This document shows positions 1 through 5,339 of a DNA stretch of 6,272 bases, piece by piece (position 1 is the first letter of the stretch; each line of letters starts with the position of its first letter). Both the position numbers and the translations under genes were made by a program. Source of the DNA: Enteractinococcus sp. (lineage in GTDB: Bacteria; Actinomycetota; Actinomycetes; Actinomycetales; Micrococcaceae); assembly GCA_029267455.1 (NCBI GenBank), contig JAJUIX010000076.1, forward strand, positions 1-6,272. Reading direction: 5' to 3'. The notes under the pieces were generated by a model. The model was given only the letters and a program-made list of their open reading frames with translations. It was not told the origin of the DNA and did no database searches.

Positions 1-157
1 CGTTGATGGTCGCCCCGGGCTGGGTGCCGGCGGAATGCACTTCGACCGGATGGCCGGTAATTTCGCCATGGCGACGCGTCAGCGCGACGGCCGTTCGGGA
101 TTTGTCGCCATGTTTTACACCGACACATAGCACGCGGGGTGTGGAAGATGTACTCAT
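1..157 (-). CDS. arsC: Arsenate reductase-like protein (low-MW phosphatase fold), 3' end outside window, atypical P-loop
   Basis: The first 52 residues are visible; the frame runs off the left edge. It resembles the actinobacterial thiol-dependent ArsC family (low-molecular-weight phosphatase fold), which reduces arsenate to arsenite in the cytoplasm. Visible signatures are the N-terminal strand and loop [12 protein letters not shown] (residues 9-20) and [14 protein letters not shown] near residues 39-52, matching the family pattern HSAGTxPG. Family members normally read VLFVCVxNGGKS, with the nucleophilic Cys five residues before Lys-Ser. Here that position (residue 13) is Gly and the only nearby Cys is residue 11, giving C-x7-K-S. 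It may therefore lack arsenate reductase activity, or be a diverged or decaying paralogue. The ATG overlaps the TGA of acr3 (ATGA), so the two would be translationally coupled. No separate ribosome site is obvious. Confidence 0.75.
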   Translation of the reverse strand, partial: MSTSSTPRVLCVGVKHGDKSRTAVALTRRHGEITGHPVEVHSAGTQPGATIN

Positions 158-1272
158 ACGGTGGCTTTCTGGGTGGCAGGAACCGGGACAGTAGGGTCGT
201 CAGGGAACAATTTGCGGCCCAGCCAGAGAGCGACATAGACCAGGCCCACCAAAACTGGGACTTCAATGAGCGGGCCGACGACGCCGGCCAGGGCCTGGCC
301 GGAGGTGATGCCAAAGGTGCCAATGGCCACGGCAATGGCTAGTTCGAAATTATTGCCCGATGCGGTGAAGGCCACCGAGGTGGTTTTGGCATAGTTCAGG
401 CCCACCAGTTTGGCGGCAAAGAAGCTCACCAGAAACATCAGCACGAAATAGGCCAACAATGGCACCGCGATCCGGGCCACGTCCCAAGGTTGGGAGGTAA
501 TGGCTTCGCCTTGCATCGCAAATAGCAACACGATAGTAAATAACAACCCGTAGAGCGACCAGGGGCCGATCTTGGGCAAAAAGGTGTCTTCATATCAGGT
601 CCGGCCCTTGGCTTTTTCGCCTATGGTGCGGGTGAGGAACCCAGCGAGTAAGGGGATGCCCAAAAATACCAGCACCGACACCACAATGGCTCCCAGGGAA
701 AATTCCGCAGAGGTGGTTTCCAGGCCCAGCCAGGAGGGCAGGGCTTGTAAATAAAACCAGCCCAGCGCCCCGTAGGCCACGAGTTGAAACACGGAGTTAA
801 TTGCCACCAGCACGGCGGCGGCTTCGCGGTCCCCGCAGGCCATGTCATTCCAGATAAAGACCATGGCGATACACCGGGCCAATCCGACGATGATTAAGCC
901 GGTGCGAAATTCGGGCAGATCGGGTAAAAACACCCAGGCCAGGATGAACATAACTGCCGGGCCGACCACCCAGTTCAATACCAAGGACACCACTAGCAGT
1001 TTCCGGTCGCCGGTAATCCGGTGGGTTTCGTCATACCGGACCTTGGCCAGTACCGGGTACATCATCACCAACAACCCGATGGCAATCGGTAGCGAGATCC
1101 CACCAATGCTCAGCGAGTCCAACATGGTGCTCAGCCCCGGCACAAACCGACCTAGGGCTAGGCCGAGACCCATGGCGAGCAGGATCCATACCGCCAACCA
1201 TCGGTCTAGAAACGACATCTCTTGGAGCATCGGGGATCCGGTGGTGGCAGCGGTCGTGCCCGTGGTGGTCAT
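154..1272 (-). pseudogene. acr3: Acr3-type arsenite efflux permease, interrupted by in-frame TGA at codon 226
   Basis: Full-length frame of 372 codons encoding an Acr3 (bile/arsenite/riboflavin transporter superfamily) permease, which exports As(III) across the cytoplasmic membrane. Diagnostic blocks include GISLPIAIGLLVMMYPVLAKVRY (residues about 58-80, hydrophobic segment), the conserved motif WNDMACGDREAAAVLVAINS with the essential-type Cys146, and the C-terminal block with [16 protein letters not shown]. About ten membrane segments are spread along the frame. A TGA at 597-595 falls in the same frame between KGRT and [12 protein letters not shown], where family members typically have Trp, so a TGG to TGA change is likely. 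The upstream piece (225 aa) lacks the last four or so helices. The downstream piece could only start from a weak TTG at 579. ATG 1272 is preceded by a weak GGA. The gene is divergent from arsR and overlaps arsC by 4 nt. As written the pump should be non-functional, unless the stop is read through or is an error. Confidence 0.93.
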
Positions 1273-1292
1273 CTCGTGTTCCAGTCCCTCAT

Positions 1293-1308
1293 ATTGACAG
1301 GTATCAAT
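1293..1308 (-). promoter_or_regulatory. ArsR operator A, acr3 side
   Basis: Read on the minus strand this is ATTGATACCTGTCAAT, with dyad arms ATTGA-N6-TCAAT. It matches operator B at 14 of 16 positions in the opposite orientation, so the intergenic region carries a pair of inverted operators. Just after it on the minus strand comes CAATAT (1296-1291), a possible -10 for acr3 about 20 nt upstream of its ATG. ArsR bound here would block acr3-arsC. The assignment to ArsR is inferred from position and duplication. Confidence 0.72.
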
Positions 1309-1335
1309 TCGACAAAAGCGAACCTACTCTAGCAC

Positions 1336-1351
1336 ATCGATACCCGTCAAT
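1336..1351 (+). promoter_or_regulatory. ArsR operator B, arsR side
   Basis: ATCGATACCCGTCAAT on the plus strand, a near copy of operator A in inverted orientation. The two differ only at positions 3 and 10, both T/C. Its centre is 43 nt from that of site A, close to four helical turns, so two ArsR dimers could sit on the same face of the DNA. It ends immediately before the -10 of arsR, which fits autorepression relieved by arsenite. Confidence 0.72.
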
Positions 1352-1352
1352 G

Positions 1353-1358
1353 TATACT
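1353..1358 (+). promoter_or_regulatory. -10 element of a probably leaderless arsR promoter
   Basis: TATACT lies seven bases before the arsR ATG at 1366, so transcription should begin at or next to the start codon. No Shine-Dalgarno sequence precedes the ATG, which agrees with a leaderless transcript, common in Actinomycetota. No good -35 is visible (about TAGCAC at 1330-1335). Operator B fills the spacer. Confidence 0.6.
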
Positions 1359-1365
1359 TGCCGGC

Positions 1366-1722
1366 ATGACCACCACCGACCCTGCCTCCGAGCGTCTCAT
1401 CACCCCCACGACCGGCTGCTGCGCCCTGCACGGCAGTCCCTTGGAGGCAGCCACCGCAGACCGGATGGCCGCCAAACTCAAAGCGTTGTCGGATCCCACC
1501 CGACTGCGGGTGTTATCTCATGTGGCTGCCCAAGGCTGTGAGTCGGTGTGTGCCTGTGACCTCATCGACGTGCTGGACATCAGCCAACCCACCATCAGCC
1601 ACCATTTGAAAAAGCTCGTCGACGCCGGACTGCTCACCCGTCAACAACGCGGCAAATGGGCCCACTACACCGTCATCCAAGAAGCCTTCACCGAACTGCG
1701 CGATTTCCTGAACATCAGCTAA
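1366..1722 (+). CDS. arsR: ArsR/SmtB-family arsenite-responsive repressor
   Basis: 118-aa cytoplasmic winged-helix repressor of the ArsR/SmtB family. The core runs from MAAKLKALSDPTRLRVLSHV (about residue 34) through the recognition helix region ISQPTISHHLKKLVDAGLL to the wing RQQRGKWAHYTV. It carries Cys18-Cys19 near the N-terminus and Cys58, matching the Cys-Cys plus Cys arrangement of corynebacterial ArsR1. It also has C62-A-C64-D-L, which aligns with the CVCDL arsenite site of the E. coli type. So it carries residues of two known As(III)-site designs. It should release its two operators in the arsenic gap when it binds As(III), derepressing itself and acr3-arsC. ATG 1366 fits a leaderless start just after the TATACT box. 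The frame is intact, unlike its target acr3. It converges with marR, 28 nt beyond its stop. Confidence 0.95.
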   Translation: MTTTDPASERLITPTTGCCALHGSPLEAATADRMAAKLKALSDPTRLRVLSHVAAQGCESVCACDLIDVLDISQPTISHHLKKLVDAGLLTRQQRGKWAHYTVIQEAFTELRDFLNIS

Positions 1723-1750
1723 AACACTGCACTAGCCCGGACCGCTGGGG

Positions 1751-2190
1751 TCAACTGTCGTTGATGGTGTCGGTGACTCGTTGGATGATCTCGATTGCCT
1801 GGTCGATGGCGGTGATCATGATGTCGTATTCGGGGTGATCTTCGGGGCGAAGTTCTGCGGCGATGGCCTCGAGATAGTCCCAGTAATAGGTTTTCAGGCA
1901 GGTGGACCCGTCGCGGGTCAGGTGGACCAGTACCGTGCGTTTATCGGTCGGGTCCGAGGCTCGTCTGGTCCAGCCGGCCTCGTCGGTTTCTTTCAGCAGG
2001 CGGGTCATATTGGGCACCTTGACCAGAGCCCGGTCGGCGATATCCTGACGCGGGCTGTCCCGTCAAGCGCCTCCAGGGCGTGCAGCACGTAGAGGTGAAT
2101 GCGCCGCAGCCCGGCGGGCAGCTTCCGATAGGTTTGCACGGCGCGGTCGGCGCGGAACAGCGCGTCGAGGACTTCCTGCGTTGTTGCCAT
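1751..2190 (-). pseudogene. MarR-family transcriptional regulator, frameshifted by a 1-nt deletion
   Basis: The N-terminal part (ATG 2190, MATTQEVLDALFRADRAVQTYRK...) and the C-terminal part (VPNMTRLLKETDEAGWTRRASDPTDKRTVLVHLTRDG...) lie in different frames. Together they give a normal MarR-size protein of about 146 residues if one base is restored. The C-terminal block is the family's recognition helix and wing, where the DxRxxxVxLT pattern appears as DPTDKRTVLVHLT. The break lies near 2044-2045: GTC AG|GAT ATC lacks one base after AG, and adding it gives a continuous RVSDIADRALVKVPNMTRLL-type stretch. A good Shine-Dalgarno (AGGAAGAG, 2204-2197) supports ATG 2190. It is divergent from the MFS exporter, the usual layout for a MarR repressor that senses the pump's substrate. 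As written the product would lose its DNA-recognition helix and wing, so the exporter would be constitutive if it were intact. Confidence 0.9.
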
Positions 2191-2228
2191 AGTGATCTCT
2201 TCCTGATTTTAGGTCAGCCTTACCTGCA

Positions 2229-2258
2229 TTGTTATCTGGAATAATTATCTCATATAAT
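2229..2258 (+). promoter_or_regulatory. Promoter of the MFS exporter
   Basis: TTGTTA (2229-2234) and a perfect TATAAT (2253-2258) are separated by 18 bp. A start near 2265 leaves a leader of about 40 nt with AGGAAGA (2290-2296) before ATG 2306. The -10 is embedded in the MarR-type palindrome, so repressor binding would exclude RNA polymerase. Confidence 0.7.
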
Positions 2259-2260
2259 TA
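2242..2260. promoter_or_regulatory. MarR-type operator palindrome
   Basis: TAATTAT-CTCAT-ATAATTA is a perfect 7-5-7 inverted repeat lying between the divergent MarR and MFS genes and covering the -10 of the exporter. Its size and AT-rich character are typical of MarR-family operators. Assignment to the neighbouring MarR gene is inferred from position. Confidence 0.75.
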
Positions 2261-2305
2261 GTTGTGCTGAATGAGAGTGGAAACGATGCAGGAAGAAACA
2301 TTGTG

Positions 2306-3297
2306 ATGACGGACCAGCAGCACACAGCACCAACCACCGAGGGGGTGCTGAGTTCCCGGTTCAGGGCACTCACACTCGGAGTGCTGACGCTGGTCGCCGC
2401 CGCAGCGTTTTCCCTGCTGGGCGTGAGCACGGCTCTACCGGCCGCCGCCGATGAGCTGGGCGGGTTGGCGTTATATGGCTGGGTCTATACTGCGTTCACT
2501 CTCGCCAACGTCGTCGGCCTGGCGATTGCGGGCCCGGTGACAATCGGCGCGCCCTGGGACGCGCACTCCTCGGCGGCTTGGGCCTGAGCATCGGGCTCGG
2601 TGTGATACTGACCGCCCCGAATCTGCCGGTGCAGTGGGCGCTGGTGACCCTGGCGCTTGGTCTGCCGGTTGCCTACTTCGGGATTCGACGCGTGCTACCA
2701 GCCGGGACGCTCACGGCCCGGCGAGGGCTGCCGGCCAACGTGGTGTTTGCAGCCGCACTGTCCATGGCGTTTTTCACTGCGGACCTATTCATCCCGCTCG
2801 CGCTGACCAGTGTGCGCGGCATCAGCCCGACTCTGGCCGGCACCGTTCTAACGGCTGGCATCCTCGGGTGGACCGCTGGGGCCTACCTGCCAGATCGGCT
2901 AATCAAAACAGGAATGACCAAGGGTGCTATCGCCCGCCCGGGAACCTTCGCCGTCATCGCTGGTCTCGCGGTCATTACCGCGGTGGTTTTGACATCAACC
3001 CCGATCCTCCTCGCCGCAGCCGGCTGGATCCTCGCGGGGCTGGGCGCTGGTATGGGGTTCACGACCAACTCCATCGCTGTACTCGATGACGCCGATGGCG
3101 CTGTCGGCAGCGCCTCGTCCCAAATGAAGCTTGGAAACCAGGCGGGCATCGCTGTCGGCACCGGACTGGCCAGTGCCAATGTTGGCGCCTTGGGTGCGAC
3201 CGCTACCGGACTGACCGGCGTATTCATCATCGCAGGAAGCGGGGCCGTGCTCGCCTTGCTGGCCTCCACGAGATTCGCTCACCCCGCTCAATCTTGA
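2306..3297 (+). pseudogene. MFS drug-efflux transporter remnant with internal deletion and frame change
   Basis: The frame starts at ATG 2306, with AGGAAGA about 9 nt upstream. It encodes about 79 residues that look like the start of an MFS exporter: one helix (about residues 21-43), ALPAAADELGG, then a second helix (about 57-75). It breaks at GPVT, where motif A (GxLaDrxG) should follow, and reaches a TGA at 2585-2587. From about 2545 a second frame continues to TGA 3297 with the C-terminal half: LLGGLGLSIGLG, PANVVFAAALSMAFFTADLF, then several more helices, with GLGAGMGFTTNSIAVL resembling the late MFS segments. The two parts total about 320 residues, whereas such exporters usually exceed 400. 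The helices following TM2 are therefore missing, in addition to the frame change. It was presumably a proton-coupled drug exporter controlled by the adjacent MarR. The substrate cannot be inferred and the product cannot be functional. Confidence 0.88.
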
Positions 3298-3320
3298 CCC
3301 CTAAATATTGAAATCACAAG

Positions 3321-3339
3321 GACGTCAATTCATGACGTC
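3321..3339. promoter_or_regulatory. Operator-like perfect palindrome upstream of cupin
   Basis: GACGTCA-ATTCA-TGACGTC is a perfect 7-5-7 inverted repeat 22 nt before the cupin start. It has the same geometry as the palindrome in front of the MFS gene but an unrelated sequence. TTGAAA (3308-3313) could be a -35 with the palindrome in its spacer, but no convincing -10 is seen. It could be an operator or an mRNA hairpin. The binding protein is unknown. Confidence 0.5.
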
Positions 3340-3361
3340 GTACGAGAAAGGAACACGCACT

Positions 3362-3838
3362 ATGAACATCAACGACAACGGCCCGAACCCCAACGCCTTT
3401 GATATTGAGACGGCCACCAGGCAGAACGACAACTACCGCACCGTGGCCTGGACGGGAAAGTACTTTCAGGTCACCTTGATGTCCATTCCCGTTGGTGAAT
3501 CCATCGGTCTCGAGGTCCATCCCAATACCGACCAGTTCCTGCGCTTGGACGCCGGACAGGGCCGGTGCGTCATGGGACCGACCCGAGACGAACTGAATTT
3601 CACCCAGGAGGTCACCGACGGCTGGTCCATTCAGGTCCCGGCCGGCACTTGGCACGACGTGATCAATACTGGGGACGAACCGATGCGCCTCTACGCTATC
3701 TACGCGCCCGTTCATCACGCTCCAGGCCTCACCCAGGCCACCAGCGTTGATGCCGAGCAGGACGAGAAATCCGGCGTCGACACTCCGCCTGCCTGGACCG
3801 TCCAGCCCGGCGAAGACGCACCCGATCAGCACGCCTAA
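3362..3838 (+). CDS. Small cupin-domain protein
   Basis: 158-aa single-domain cupin, probably cytoplasmic, with no signal peptide. Cupin motif 1 is GLEVHPNTDQFLRLDAGQG (about residues 42-60), with a His and an Asp/Gln in the usual metal-ligand zone. Motif 2 is VPAGTWHDVINTG (about residues 86-98) and supplies another His. The sequence WTGKYFQVTLMSIPVGESIGLEVH belongs to a widespread bacterial cupin family with no defined reaction; a sugar-binding, isomerase-like or metal-binding role is possible. ATG 3362 was chosen because AAAGGA lies about 9 nt upstream and the conserved part begins shortly after it. An in-frame ATG at 3332 also has an AGGA upstream, but it lies inside the palindrome and would add only unconserved residues. 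The acidic C-terminal tail is of low complexity. The gene follows the MFS remnant on the same strand and ends 8 nt before a strong hairpin. Confidence 0.88.
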   Translation: MNINDNGPNPNAFDIETATRQNDNYRTVAWTGKYFQVTLMSIPVGESIGLEVHPNTDQFLRLDAGQGRCVMGPTRDELNFTQEVTDGWSIQVPAGTWHDVINTGDEPMRLYAIYAPVHHAPGLTQATSVDAEQDEKSGVDTPPAWTVQPGEDAPDQHA

Positions 3839-3846
3839 TCACGCTC

Positions 3847-3877
3847 CGACGCTGCCCGCCCCACGCGGGTGGCGTCG
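3847..3877 (+). terminator. Strong hairpin after cupin, likely terminator without U-tract
   Basis: CGACGCTGCCCGC, a CCCAC loop, then GCGGGTGGCGTCG form a 13-bp stem (two G-U pairs). It starts 8 nt after the cupin TAA. No T-run follows, a form often seen in high-GC actinobacteria. It also lies downstream of the convergent cadD gene, so it could stop transcription from both sides. Confidence 0.65.
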
Positions 3878-3976
3878 CTGCGACCCCTACATCAGGCAAG
3901 ATGGGTAGCTGCCTCTATAAGCCCGACACTTGAACCTGGATATACCCCCTGGTTAAAGCACTGCCGCGACGGATGT

Positions 3977-4582
3977 CTATAATCCGAAGGCTCCACCGCT
4001 GATGAGGATCATGATGCCCAGGCCAATGAGTACGGCGGGAAACAGGATGTCTTCCCACCGCTCCAAGGCTTCGGCGATAGGCTTCCGGGAGCTGATCCAT
4101 TTCGCCAAGAACACCAGGACGGTTACGAGAAGCAAGAAGACGATGCAGTACACCACGATGGCACTCCAGCTGACACCGACAAACACTGGGACATAGACGC
4201 CGATATTGTCGCCACCATTGGCGAAGGTCACCGCTGCCACGGTCCAGACCGAGACTCGTTTACCCGCTAGCTGCGCATCATCGTCATCGTCGTCTTGGCC
4301 GCGGTTGCGCCACGCCTGCCATGCCGCCCAGAGCCCCAGCCCCAGAGGGATCAGGCCGAAGTAGGGCAGCACTGCTTCAGGCAATAGCGCCTGTGCGCCA
4401 AGGGCCGCTAAGACGGCAGCACTGAGAATACCGATAAATCCGAGATACTGTCCAAGCAGGATACGACGAGTGGTACCTGGCTGTCCCTGGCCACGACCGA
4501 AAAACAACGACAGGACAATGATGTCGTCAATATTGGTGGCGATAAATAGCCCCACCGCTTGCGCAATGGACGACAAGATCAC
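3977..4582 (-). CDS. cadD: CadD-family cadmium resistance transporter
   Basis: 201-aa integral membrane protein of the CadD family (LysE-like superfamily), which confers cadmium resistance, presumably by export. Five or six hydrophobic segments are seen, at about residues 5-28, 41-65, 70-91, 110-135, 138-160 and 178-198. The two internally similar halves carry the acidic motifs TNIDDI (16-21) and FANGGDNIGVYVPVF (120-134), which are characteristic of the family. A run of six Asp (97-102) lies in the loop between the halves and could bind metal; this is my inference. The start is a GTG at 4582, and its last two bases and the next A form the TGA of cmtR (GTGA), so the sensor and pump are translationally coupled. 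The gene is intact and of normal length. CmtR should repress it until Cd(II) or Pb(II) is present. Confidence 0.93.
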   Translation of the reverse strand: MILSSIAQAVGLFIATNIDDIIVLSLFFGRGQGQPGTTRRILLGQYLGFIGILSAAVLAALGAQALLPEAVLPYFGLIPLGLGLWAAWQAWRNRGQDDDDDDAQLAGKRVSVWTVAAVTFANGGDNIGVYVPVFVGVSWSAIVVYCIVFLLLVTVLVFLAKWISSRKPIAEALERWEDILFPAVLIGLGIMILISGGAFGL

Positions 4583-4941
4583 GCCCGCACCTCCGCGCCA
4601 CGATTACAGGCGCTAACAGTGCAAGCAGGATCAATACACGCTGCATCCTCATCGACGGCCAGGGTCGTGTCAACTAACGCCGTCAACGCACGAGTCAGAT
4701 GTGGGTCTGCGATCTCATAACGCGTCTGGCGTCCCTGGTGCAGGGCGATCACAATCCCGCAGTCCCGAAGACAGGCCAAATGGTTTGAAACATTCGACCT
4801 CGTCAGCTCAAGATCTTGGGCCAGCACCGCGGGATACTCAGGCCCACTCAGCAGGGTCAACAGAATTCGGGATCGTGTCGGGTCGGCCATGGCCCGGCCC
4901 AACCGGTTCATCACATCGAGTCGCGCGTCATTGTTCAACAT
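4579..4941 (-). CDS. cmtR: CmtR-type Cd(II)/Pb(II)-sensing ArsR-family repressor
   Basis: 120-aa winged-helix repressor with strong similarity to mycobacterial CmtR: LGRAMADPTRSRILLTLL, LTRSNVSNHLACLRDCGIV, GRQTRYEIADPHLTRAL, LAVDEDAACIDP. The metal-ligand cysteines fall at residues 57, 61 and 102, the same numbers reported for M. tuberculosis CmtR Cys57, Cys61 and Cys102. This also supports ATG 4941 as the start. Longer in-frame starts up to 5163 would add a tail without family similarity and bypass the promoter. Two more cysteines, 107 and 112, extend the C-terminal tail beyond the known ligand. It acts in the cytoplasm, releasing DNA on binding Cd or Pb. It is the first gene of a two-gene operon with cadD (GTGA overlap). 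The TATAGT box 7 nt before ATG suggests a leaderless transcript, and a palindrome on it suggests autoregulation. Confidence 0.95.
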   Translation of the reverse strand: MLNNDARLDVMNRLGRAMADPTRSRILLTLLSGPEYPAVLAQDLELTRSNVSNHLACLRDCGIVIALHQGRQTRYEIADPHLTRALTALVDTTLAVDEDAACIDPACTVSACNRGAEVRA

Positions 4942-4944
4942 CTG

Positions 4945-4962
4945 CTGAACTATACAGTGCAG
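4945..4962. promoter_or_regulatory. CmtR operator overlapping the -10 of the cmtR-cadD promoter
   Basis: CTGAACTATACAGTGCAG is an 18-bp palindrome of form CTGnACTnTAnAGTnCAG, with 14 of 18 bases symmetric. It contains TATAGT (minus strand 4954-4949), the likely -10. With 7 nt between this box and the cmtR ATG, the transcript should be leaderless, and no Shine-Dalgarno is seen. The -35 is poor. Repressor binding here would directly block initiation. Confidence 0.7.
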
Positions 4963-4963
4963 C

Positions 4964-5339
4964 GTGAAGAGTACTGATCGTATGACCGTTAACGTCATGT
5001 AGTGGTATGTCGCAACCTCAAATGGCGGCTTGTCCGTCGTGATATACCACAAGTAGGTCGAATTGCGCGCCCACGCACTTCTTGTATTGATACCCAAATG
5101 CACCGCTTCAATTGTGGCGAAGTCTGTAAAGGCGGGCATGCTCGATGAAATGCCACATCTCACCGGTACGCACCAGTCGGGCAGGATGGTTAGTGCCGTT
5201 GCAGCGTGTATTCAGTTGGCATGTCTGAGCTGGGTAGCAGTACTTCTGCTTCATCTGTGCGGCTCATCGTGTCAAAGAGGGCACGCCAGACCGCATGGGA
5301 AGCCTTCGACCAGGCCTGAGTTGGAAATCGCTCAGTATT
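4964..5339. other. Stretch without a recognisable gene, between cmtR promoter and PIN gene
   Basis: No frame gives a protein I recognise. Two inverted repeats are present. ATGAC and GTCAT (4982-4986 and 4994-4998) lie just upstream of the cmtR promoter. GTGGTATGTC and GATATACCAC (5002-5011 and 5041-5050) can pair fully in plus-sense RNA if one G-U is allowed. A 49-codon open frame on the minus strand (5339-5190, ending TAA) follows directly on the probable PIN stop, but has no good start and no family I can name. The plus-strand frame from 5063 to 5473 shows no family features and overlaps the PIN tail, so I do not call it. Confidence 0.5.

Noticed and set aside
595..597. Selenocysteine at the acr3 TGA
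   Set aside because: The family has Trp, not Cys, at this position and no selenoprotein transporter of this kind is known.
842..1297. 151-codon plus-strand frame
   Set aside because: It is the shadow of acr3: the minus strand there encodes unmistakable Acr3 motifs, and the plus frame lacks any family features.
2883..3269. 128-codon minus-strand frame opposite the MFS C-terminal half
   Set aside because: The plus strand encodes a series of typical MFS helices; the antisense frame has no recognisable domain.
3308..3361. Earlier starts for the cupin (TTG 3308, ATG 3332)
   Set aside because: They add residues without conservation and run through the palindrome. ATG 3362 has its own AAAGGA. ATG 3332 cannot be fully excluded.
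3314..3832. 172-codon minus-strand frame opposite the cupin
   Set aside because: Both cupin motifs are clear on the plus strand; the antisense frame is a by-product of high-GC codon use.
4942..5163. 74-residue N-terminal extension of CmtR
   Set aside because: The conserved protein starts at ATG 4941 with cysteine numbering identical to mycobacterial CmtR, and the promoter and operator lie in the extension.
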